Source: CAZAQV01 sp964487255
Lineage (GTDB): Bacteria; Myxococcota_A; Polyangia; Polyangiales; CAZAQV01
Length of the DNA: 64,000 nt
NCBI GenBank assembly: GCA_964487255.1
Contig: CAZAQV010000003.1
Span: forward strand, 251,363 to 315,362
Direction: 5' to 3'
In this document: positions 9,401 through 15,606 of the stretch, piece after piece
Position numbering within the stretch: the stretch's first letter is position 1
Layout of the letters: every line of letters begins with the position of its first letter
The notes under the pieces: model-generated
Seen by the model: only the letters and a program-made list of their open reading frames with translations
Databases searched by the model: none
Told to the model about the DNA's origin: nothing
Program-made: the position numbers and the translations under genes

Positions 9401-10036
9401 CGCGCCTCCGCTGTAAGAGTCGCCGTCGGTGTTGCCGTCACTGAGTAACGTATCGTTTCCACCTTGGCCATTGAGCGTGTCGACGCCAGCGTTACCGTTG
9501 AGCTGATCGTCTCCATCGCCGCCGTTGAGCGTGTCTTGACCCGACCCGCCCGAAAGGATGTCAGCCCCCGCGTCGCCATTGACCGTGTCGTTGCCCCCTT
9601 GGCCGCTTAGATCATCATCCCCAGCGCCACCGCTTAAAAAGTCATCACCGCCGCCACCAAGAAGGGTGTCGTCATCTCCCTCTCCGAATAGAAAGTCGTT
9701 AAACGCCGTGCCTGTGAGGCTATCGGCGCCATTTCCCCCCCAGACAAAGACGGCGCTCGTGGAGTTGACGAACTGAACGGTGTCGTTGCCATCGTTGCCG
9801 CACACGAGATGTCCGCCGCCACCGAAGACCAAGATGTTGTCATCACCGGAGGTGCCAACGATGCATGCTGGACCCGCGACGAACACACCAGAGCATGAAG
9901 TCATCGAACAATCGACGGCCGTATACCCGGCTGGGCAAGTACTAACGTCCGTACAAGCCTGAGCCTGGGCACCGCTAGAGAAACTGCCGAGCGCAGCGAA
10001 AACAACAACGAGAAAAAAAGCGGTTCGAAAAATCAT
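6458..10036 (-). CDS. Secreted gingipain-like (C25) cysteine protease with RTX calcium-binding repeats and MYXO-CTERM-like tail
   Basis: About 1192 residues. A signal peptide (MIFRTAFFLVVVFAALGS, cleavage after AQA) supports the ATG at 10034-10036, preceded by an AGGTG site; a longer in-frame start at 10105 would bury it. Residues about 62-290 are RTX nonapeptide repeats of the GGxGxDxL type, which bind calcium. Residues about 770-1130 resemble peptidase family C25, with putative catalytic His near 988 in YLGHGG and Cys near 1023 in AGTCLTGAYD. The C-terminus has an invariant-type Cys (GGWCSL), a hydrophobic helix (VPLVWLIGVLGLLLS) and five Arg, the three-part plan of MYXO-CTERM surface-sorting signals. 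The protein is probably exported and anchored or released at the cell surface, where a protease could serve nutrition or predation. Confidence 0.85.
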   Translation of the reverse strand: MIFRTAFFLVVVFAALGSFSSGAQAQACTDVSTCPAGYTAVDCSMTSCSGVFVAGPACIVGTSGDDNILVFGGGGHLVCGNDGNDTVQFVNSTSAVFVWGGNGADSLTGTAFNDFLFGEGDDDTLLGGGGDDFLSGGAGDDDLSGQGGNDTVNGDAGADILSGGSGQDTLNGGDGDDQLNGNAGVDTLNGQGGNDTLLSDGNTDGDSYSGGAGDDRIFADGGNNTINGGAGNDYIEGGDGNDTIIGGTGYDQLFGQAGADDIQGGDDPDVLDGGAGIDSLDGGGGNDTCLSGESNLNCENLTAARLHSSVAYPFEGGTVIEWQTLFEAGTAGFELRVREGDKWRPLHRGLLAADVAGYAGARYAYFLPNWDGAAEYEIREIENSGLRRSLGTLRATGLSQRPIAGLSRELPFVSKGIEVDQTWRLAPLERSERRLLVGAPTFAKVEVAQDGLQRVSLSALATELGISMSDLEGRIDGETLAVKLGDEQVSWTRQGEHLVFVGMGSDSPYSAGRIYRLELAEGERAATAQRVVDADASVLTKYRATTVVEDDKFAARVVPIDPSQDTWFSHVLSPTTPGKEQVVLSIDLEGYAGGDATIELELQGASFDPQAAVEHVFDVEVNGSAVGEAQLSGFGRETFVLSVPANALSVGQNQVAIIATLRGSEASIAYLDRVAVSYDREFSAQDDMLTFVADTTGTVRIPGFSTANISLVEVAADGTTRAVEGADVESGESFEIAFAARAGARYYLSASAPNIEVWGDSAATLRELQSGAEYVIVTRADLISGAEELASLRREQGFSTLVVDVDDVYDAYSGSQPSPDAIRAFFEDAYERWATKPLYAVLAGASHFDYRDRLGFGVPLVPAYQVRLHNGIVSSDLPMVDFDQNGVPEIALGRLPAGNSDELAAMVRKIVAYERLSDPVWASNVTLVADRADDSTDFAADIDAFAEQLPDHLSSSKLLRKDMEAEAIRSGIKEQVASGTAWIHYLGHGGISQWSQGSGILASADVDAWGTNEAQPFVTAGTCLTGAYDFPGVRSLGEAWIGADGGAIGVWGATASTIHAESDLYSQSLRKALAEDGRLRVGDALRAASESHVAEKTEFGLETLRAYTVLGDPATVLHISHPNPNVLWPSGGGVDVSREIRGTEATYETTSNPLGADPVDDGGWCSLSRSSHVPLVWLIGVLGLLLSRRRRR
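9165..9850 (-). repeat. RTX calcium-binding nonapeptide repeats within the protease gene
   Basis: The coding sequence contains about 25 imperfect 27-bp units encoding GGxGxD-type nonapeptides (for example GGAGDDFLSG-like and GGNDTVNGDAG-like). The repeat block occupies the N-terminal quarter of the mature protein instead of the C-terminal position usual in type I-secreted RTX toxins. Confidence 0.8.
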
Positions 10037-10172
10037 GGTCAAAGCACCTAAAGATTTGATGAGGAAGAAAGAGGGGGAAGGATTGTGTACATGTTTAACA
10101 CTCAAAAAACATCCCCCAGGACCTGTATTTACACCCCTTGTGTTCTCGCGCCAGTGGGCATAGCGTTACCGT

Positions 10173-11298
10173 ATGGGACCAGGGGAAATCCGCGATGAAA
10201 TCAAGAGTCTGAGCGAGCGCCTCGAAGCGCTAGGGAGGTATCTTTGACCCCGACACGCTGCAGCACGAGATCGATCGCCTCGAAGCGCTAAGCGCCTCCC
10301 CTACCTTCTGGGACGACCAAGACGCTGCCCAGAAAGCACTTCGTAAGCGAGCAGTCGCTGAACAAAAACTCAGCGGGTACACAAAATTAAAAAATGATAT
10401 CCACGGCTTATCCGAGCTCCTTGAGCTTGCCAGCGACGAGGGGGATGTTGAAATTATTGATGAAATTAGCCATCAGCTACCCCCGCTTGGCGAGACCTTA
10501 CGGGAGATGGAGCTTCAGCGCATGCTCTCCGGGAGCGAGGACGGCTCGGACGCGATCGTAACGGTGCACCCTGGGGCCGGCGGCGTCGACGCGCAGGACT
10601 GGGCGGAAATGCTCGTTCGTATGTACCTACGCTGGTGCGAGCAAGCCGGCTTCAGCACAGAGATGATCGACCACAGCCCCGGCGATGAGGCCGGCATTAA
10701 GAGCGTGTCGTTCGTGGTTAAGGGTGAGTACGCATACGGTTACCTGCGCGCCGAGGGCGGCGTGCATCGGCTCATTCGCATCAGCCCTTTCGACTCCAAC
10801 GCGCGCCGTCATACCGCTTTCGCTGCGGTTTTTGTGGTTCCAGACCTCGATGACGACGAAGGTGAAATCGAAATTAGAGACGAAGACCTGCGCGTGGACA
10901 CCTATCGGGCCAGTGGCGCGGGCGGCCAGCACGTTAACAAGACCGAATCGGCAATCCGGCTCACACACATCCCCACGGGCATCGTTGTGCAGTGCCAATC
11001 GGAGCGCTCTCAGCATAAGAACCGCGCCACAGCGATGAAGATGCTGCGGGGCCGCCTCTACGAGCAGCAGCGTCGTGAGCGCGAAGCGGAGTTCGAAGAG
11101 AACTACGGCAGTGACAAGCAGGACATCGCTTTTGGCTCGCAAGTGCGGACGTACACCCTCAACCCCTACACCATGGTCAAAGACGAGCGCACCGAACTCA
11201 AAGTAAGCAATGCGCAAGGTGTGCTCGACGGCGACCTCGATCCGTTCATCGAAGCCTATCTGATGATGGCTGCCGAACGCTCCACCCAAACGACTTGA
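10173..11298 (+). CDS. prfB: Peptide chain release factor 2 with programmed +1 frameshift
   Basis: RF2 recognises UGA and UAA and triggers release of the finished peptide. The gene is in two frames: an ATG at 10173 opens 24 codons ending at an in-frame TGA (10245-10247); skipping one base there (reading 10173-10244, then 10246-11298) gives a 374-residue RF2. The site is AGGGAGG, TAT CTT TGA C, the classic autoregulatory arrangement with an internal Shine-Dalgarno three bases before the CTT slip codon. The RF2 anticodon-like SPF (in RISPFDSNARR) and the hydrolysis motif GGQ (in SGAGGQHVNKTES) are both present. When RF2 is scarce, ribosomes pause at the TGA and shift, raising RF2. It is followed by lysS, as in many bacteria. 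Confidence 0.95.
10232..10248 (+). promoter_or_regulatory. Programmed +1 ribosomal frameshift site of prfB
   Basis: The sequence AGGGAGGTATCTTTGAC contains a Shine-Dalgarno-like AGGGAGG, a 3-nt spacer, the slippery CTT and the in-frame stop TGA followed by C, the poor termination context found at RF2 frameshift sites. The downstream +1 frame is open to 11298 and encodes the rest of RF2. Confidence 0.93.
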
Positions 11299-11307
11299 TG
11301 GAACCAC

Positions 11308-11381
11308 GATGAGCGGTGTTTCGACGAGCCGATTTTGCTAGATGCAAAATCGTTGCTACGCAGAAACCCTAGCGAAGAGTT
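11308..11381 (+). repeat. Dispersed palindromic element A, copy 3 (prfB-lysS spacer)
   Basis: Core GATTTTGC-TAGAT-GCAAAATC (11331-11351, an 8-bp stem). The left arm GATGAGCGGTGTTTCGACGA and right arm ACCCTAGCGAAGAGTT match copies at 21654 and 52095. It fills nearly the whole spacer and ends 11 bp before the lysS ATG. Confidence 0.85.
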
Positions 11382-11392
11382 ATAAGCAGAGC

Positions 11393-13012
11393 ATGGCGAA
11401 CGAAGAAGCCCTACAGCAAGCACGCCGCAACCATGTGCAAAAGCTCCAGGAGCTGGGTGGCGAGGCATTTCCCAATACGTTTGTGGCCACGGACGAACGC
11501 CAGAGCGCGCGTCGAGCATTTCTCGCGTTGGCCGACGACGATGAGGCGCGCGCCAAGTTGCCAACTGAAGACGCTCTGACCGGGGACGAGCCCCACGTTC
11601 CACTCTATGGGCGTGTCGTGGCCAAGCGCGGTCCTTTCGTCGTTGTCCGCACACCGTATGGGGACGGCCAAGCGCTCGTTCGCAAGGACTCCCTCAGCGA
11701 GCGGGACGCAAAAATCTTCAAGGCGCTCGACCTCGCTGATCACATCGCAGTCGAAGGTCCAGCGATCCGCACCAAGACGGGTGCGGCGGCGGTAAGCGCG
11801 CGAACATATCAGCACGTCGGCAAAGCTTTGCTTCCACCGCCCGCCAAGTGGCATGGACTGAAGGATGTCGAGAAGCGCTACCGAGAACGCTACGTCGACC
11901 TGTTCGCAAACCCTGAGGTCGCGCAAACCTTTCGCGCTCGAAGCCTCGTCGTACGCGCGATGCGTTCGTTCCTCGAGGAGCGAGACTTCCTCGAAGTGGA
12001 GACACCACTTCTTCATTCGATGCGCGGAGGCGCGACGGCCAAACCGTTTCGCACACACCACAACGCACTCGACCTCGACCTCTATCTCCGCATCGCGCCC
12101 GAACTCTACCTCAAGCGTTTGCTCGTCGGCGGCCTCGACCGTGTTTACGAAATCGGCCGCGCATTTCGGAACGAAGGCATTTCTACGAGGCACAACCCCG
12201 AGTTCACCATCATGGAGTTCTACATGGCGTACGCCACGTACACGGAGCTGATGCAGCTGACCGAAGACATGTTCCGCTACATCGACGAACAACTTCTGGC
12301 GACCTACCCGGCCTACGCAGAGAACCGCAGCTTTCGCCTCGACCTACCTTGGGCCCGTATTCCCATGCGCGACGCCATCGTGGACAGGCTCCAAGCGGAA
12401 GGCCGCGAAGGCATCGAAGCGAGTGGTTGGTCCCCTGCTTTGACCCGCGAGGTCCTCGACGACGAACAGAAGCTGGCTGCACTCTTCGAACAAAAGTTGA
12501 GCGAAGTTTCGAAGGTCGAAGCAAAGCAACTTAGCGCCTGCCACAACCACGGTGAGCGCATTTTTCTGCTCTACGAGTTGCTCGCCGAACCGGTTCTGAC
12601 CGAACTCTATCGCAGCGAGGACGGCAAGCACTCGCTACCCGTGTTCATCATCGACTATCCGTTCGAGGTCTCCCCTCTCTCTCGACGCAACGACGAGAAC
12701 GGAAACTGGGTTGACCGTTTCGAGCTGTTCATCGAAGGACGCGAGGTGGCCAACGCCTTTAGTGAACTCAACGACCCGGACGACCAGGCGAGTCGCTTCG
12801 AAGGGCAACTCAAGAGCCGCGAGCGCGGTAACGAGGAAGCCATGGACTTCGACGATGACTACATCCGTGCACTTAGCCACGGCATGCCGCCCGCGGCTGG
12901 CTTCGGTCTGGGCGTTGACAGGGTCGTCATGACGCTTTGTGGTCAGCCGTCGATTCGCGACGTGCTTTTGTTCCCACTGCTCCGCCCAGAGAAAGCCAGC
13001 GACGAGCCTTGA
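11393..13012 (+). CDS. lysS: Lysyl-tRNA synthetase, class II
   Basis: 539 residues; charges tRNA-Lys with lysine. An N-terminal OB-fold anticodon-binding domain (LYGRVVAKRGPFVVVRTPYG) precedes the class II catalytic core with motif 2 (RVYEIGRAFRNEGISTRHNPEF) and motif 3 (GFGLGVDRVVMTLCG). The start at 11393 is chosen because the upstream in-frame codons (from 11342) lie within repeat element A and encode no LysRS sequence. The gene follows prfB and its stop overlaps the possible TTG start of the next gene. Length is slightly longer than the usual 500 residues because of a short N-terminal helix. Confidence 0.95.
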   Translation: MANEEALQQARRNHVQKLQELGGEAFPNTFVATDERQSARRAFLALADDDEARAKLPTEDALTGDEPHVPLYGRVVAKRGPFVVVRTPYGDGQALVRKDSLSERDAKIFKALDLADHIAVEGPAIRTKTGAAAVSARTYQHVGKALLPPPAKWHGLKDVEKRYRERYVDLFANPEVAQTFRARSLVVRAMRSFLEERDFLEVETPLLHSMRGGATAKPFRTHHNALDLDLYLRIAPELYLKRLLVGGLDRVYEIGRAFRNEGISTRHNPEFTIMEFYMAYATYTELMQLTEDMFRYIDEQLLATYPAYAENRSFRLDLPWARIPMRDAIVDRLQAEGREGIEASGWSPALTREVLDDEQKLAALFEQKLSEVSKVEAKQLSACHNHGERIFLLYELLAEPVLTELYRSEDGKHSLPVFIIDYPFEVSPLSRRNDENGNWVDRFELFIEGREVANAFSELNDPDDQASRFEGQLKSRERGNEEAMDFDDDYIRALSHGMPPAAGFGLGVDRVVMTLCGQPSIRDVLLFPLLRPEKASDEP

Positions 13013-13065
13013 CGAGCAGTCCCGAAAAGGCGGCAAGACGCTCGCCACGACGACCGCGTCGCTTC

Positions 13066-14805
13066 ATGGGGATACTGCTCGACCTACTCTTCGTGGGGCT
13101 CGCCGTCGCGCTCTGGTCCTCGGTGGGCGACGCCACCGACTGGCTCGCGAAAATTCTTCCTGAGCAAAACATTGCAAGGTTCGCAAACCTCATTCGCCTC
13201 CTTTGGTTCGCTCTGGCGATTGTTTTTGCAGCGGCGGCTGGCTTGCGCCTTCAGTCGAGGTTCTTGATTCCGGTCCTGATGAACGCCCTCTCCCGCGCCG
13301 GCACACATGCTTGGATCGCAGCCGCTCACCTGCGCTCAAAGAAGAGCTCCTTTCTGACGGCCATCGGTTTTCTCGCGATGTTCGCAGTGTGCCTCTCCTC
13401 TTGCTCATTGACGACGACACTCTCCATCTTCGGCGGCTTTCGTCATGACTTGCGACAAAAGATTCTGGCAAACACGGCACACATCATCGTCGACGAACAA
13501 CCCGAGGGTGAGGCTTCGCGCGACGCATCGAGCCGAACATTGATCGAGAATTGGTCAAGTCTGCACAAGGCGATCCGCGACCATCCTGGCGTAACGGGCG
13601 CGGCTCCCGTGGTCGAAGGTGAGGTGATGATCAGCAGCGCGACGCAACAGGCCGGCGCCGTGATGCGAGGTGTCCCGCCCGACCAATTGGCGTCGGTGAG
13701 CGACGTTCCGAAGAACATTCGGCGGGGTGACTACAAGTACTTCAAAGATCCCGCCTCGCTGCCTGCATCGATCTGGAGATTGGCCTCGCCCGGCGACCCT
13801 TCGAGAGGCTCGATATTTGACCTCGAAAGCGACGACGCGGGCGCGAAGTCCGGGGGCGATGCAGGCGTCGTCTCGGACGCCGGCCCAACGCACGGGCGCT
13901 CCCCTCCTACGCGCCCGGAGAAGAAAGTGCCACCTGTTCTTCTGATGGGAGAGGAAATGGCGCGGACCCTGCGCGTTTTCGTTGGAGACGAAGTCACACT
14001 CGTCACGCCTTTTGGAACGTTGGGACCGTCGGGTCCGCTGCCGAAAAGTCGCACCTTCCGCGTTGCGGGCATCTTCTATACGGGGATGTACGAGTTTGAC
14101 ATGAAGCACGTCTACACTTCGCTCGAGGACGGACAGCGCTTCTTAGGACTCGGCGACAACATCCATTCCGTGGAAGGGCGCGTCGCCGAACCGTTGGAGG
14201 TCATCCCCATCCGTAAGAGCCTTGAGGAAGCACTGCAGGGCAAGCGTGATGAACTGAGCGGCGGGAGAACCCGATCTGGTAATAGCCAGATCGATGGTTC
14301 GGGGGGAGCGACAAGTGAAGAACCAAAAGCACTGCGAGTGCGGGATTGGCAAGATCAGAACCGGACGCTCTTTGGTGCACTCGCGCTCGAAAAACTCGCC
14401 ATCTTTATTGTGCTCACGATCGCCATCGCCGTCGCCGGATTCTGCATTGTGTGCACCATGCTTCTGATGATTCAGGAAAAGCGAAGCGAGGTGGGGGTGA
14501 TGCGTGCAATCGGTGCCGGAAAACCCGACATCCTCAAAGTCTTTCTTATCGAAGGCCTTGTCTTGGGCCTTGTCGGCACCGTTTTTGGTCTTGAAGGGGG
14601 GTTCCTGCTCGGCTTCGCGATGCAGAACCTCGGCGTCGCGATGGACCCTGGGGTTTACTATATCGATCGGCTCCCCGTGCACATGGACGCCGGCGAGTTT
14701 GCCCTCGTTGGCACCGCAGCAACCGTCGTCTGCGTGCTGGCCACGATGGCGCCCGCCTGGCTTGCAACGATTAACCGCCCCATCGATGCCATCCGTGAGC
14801 TATAG
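13066..14805 (+). CDS. lolC: Lipoprotein-releasing ABC transporter permease (LolC/LolE family) with N-terminal extra membrane segments
   Basis: Membrane subunit of the Lol complex, which extracts outer-membrane lipoproteins from the inner membrane. About 579 residues, longer than the usual 400-415. The LolC/E N-terminus is recognisable only at HLRSKKSSFLTAIGFLAMFA (about residue 87); two additional hydrophobic segments (LLFVGLAVALWSS and LLWFALAIVFAAAAG) precede it. The large periplasmic loop contains a poorly conserved Asp/Gly/Pro-rich insert near 13830-13920. The C-terminal FtsX-like region has the VGVMRAIGAGKPDILKVFL coupling segment that contacts LolD. The ATG at 13066 is used; a TTG at 13009, overlapping the lysS stop, is an alternative that adds 19 basic residues. 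Confidence 0.88.
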   Translation: MGILLDLLFVGLAVALWSSVGDATDWLAKILPEQNIARFANLIRLLWFALAIVFAAAAGLRLQSRFLIPVLMNALSRAGTHAWIAAAHLRSKKSSFLTAIGFLAMFAVCLSSCSLTTTLSIFGGFRHDLRQKILANTAHIIVDEQPEGEASRDASSRTLIENWSSLHKAIRDHPGVTGAAPVVEGEVMISSATQQAGAVMRGVPPDQLASVSDVPKNIRRGDYKYFKDPASLPASIWRLASPGDPSRGSIFDLESDDAGAKSGGDAGVVSDAGPTHGRSPPTRPEKKVPPVLLMGEEMARTLRVFVGDEVTLVTPFGTLGPSGPLPKSRTFRVAGIFYTGMYEFDMKHVYTSLEDGQRFLGLGDNIHSVEGRVAEPLEVIPIRKSLEEALQGKRDELSGGRTRSGNSQIDGSGGATSEEPKALRVRDWQDQNRTLFGALALEKLAIFIVLTIAIAVAGFCIVCTMLLMIQEKRSEVGVMRAIGAGKPDILKVFLIEGLVLGLVGTVFGLEGGFLLGFAMQNLGVAMDPGVYYIDRLPVHMDAGEFALVGTAATVVCVLATMAPAWLATINRPIDAIREL

Positions 14806-14816
14806 GAGTCTGCGAG

Positions 14817-15533
14817 ATGTCCCTATTGCAAGCCGAAGGCGTCACCAAGACCTTTGATCACAATGGTCGTGCGGTAGACGTGCTGCGCGGAGTTGACCTC
14901 CGGATCGACGAAGGGGACATGCTTGGTGTTGTTGGCCCTTCCGGCGCCGGCAAGAGCACGTTACTGCACATACTTGGAACCCTCGAACGCCCGAGCTCGG
15001 GCTCGGTCACCTACGACGGCGACGACATTACGAAGTATAGCGAAGCGGAGCTGGCCGAGTTTCGCAACCGTACGATCGGCTTCGTATTTCAGTTTCACCA
15101 TCTGCTACCCGACTTCTCGGCGCTTGAGAACATCATGTTACCAGGTCGCATCGCTGGTAAGTCCCCAGCGGAGGTCGAGAAGGCAGCAGCCGATCTTCTG
15201 GACCAGGTCGGGCTCAGCGATCGGTCTGACCACCGCCCGGGCGAGCTTTCCGGCGGTGAACAACAGCGGGTTGCGTTGGCTCGTGCCCTCGTGATGAAAC
15301 CTCGACTGGTGCTTGCGGACGAACCCACGGGCAACCTCGACTCCGGAACGAGTGAGCAGATCCACGATCTGATGAGTGAACTTAACCGAACGCATCGCGT
15401 GACCTTCATGGTCGTCACACACAGCCAAAAACTAGCTGAACGGATGAGCCGCGTTGTGCACATGCGGGACGGACGCGTCGAAATGGAGCGCGCAGGAACA
15501 TCTTCGACCCCGGCGTACGCAAAGCAGGGTTGA
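14817..15533 (+). CDS. lolD: Lipoprotein-releasing system ATP-binding protein LolD
   Basis: 238-residue ABC ATPase that drives lipoprotein release by the LolC/E permease encoded 11 bp upstream. Walker A GPSGAGKSTLLH, the Q-loop region FVFQFHHLLPDFSALENIML, the signature LSGGEQQRVALARAL and Walker B LVLADEPTGNLD are all intact. The FQFHHLLPEF-type Q-loop segment is characteristic of LolD. Single LolD plus a single permease gene suggests a homodimeric LolCE permease, as in many non-enterobacterial species. Confidence 0.95.
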   Translation: MSLLQAEGVTKTFDHNGRAVDVLRGVDLRIDEGDMLGVVGPSGAGKSTLLHILGTLERPSSGSVTYDGDDITKYSEAELAEFRNRTIGFVFQFHHLLPDFSALENIMLPGRIAGKSPAEVEKAAADLLDQVGLSDRSDHRPGELSGGEQQRVALARALVMKPRLVLADEPTGNLDSGTSEQIHDLMSELNRTHRVTFMVVTHSQKLAERMSRVVHMRDGRVEMERAGTSSTPAYAKQG

Positions 15534-15606
15534 CCCTGCAAAGTGGCGCAGCTATAGCCGCGGCACAATAATCCGGCCTTTTTTATCTGTCATTACGCAA
15601 GCTTCC

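Noticed and set aside
8075..9448. A 457-codon plus-strand reading frame opposite the RTX protease gene
   Set aside because: It is the antisense shadow of the highly repetitive minus-strand gene; it has no signal, motif or ribosome binding site and its composition mirrors the opposite strand.
10507..11298. Calling prfB as a truncated gene starting at an internal ATG
   Set aside because: The upstream frameshift signal and the preceding RF2-like residues show that the gene starts at 10173.
11342..11392. An earlier lysS start at 11342
   Set aside because: It lies inside repeat element A and adds 17 residues absent from LysRS proteins.
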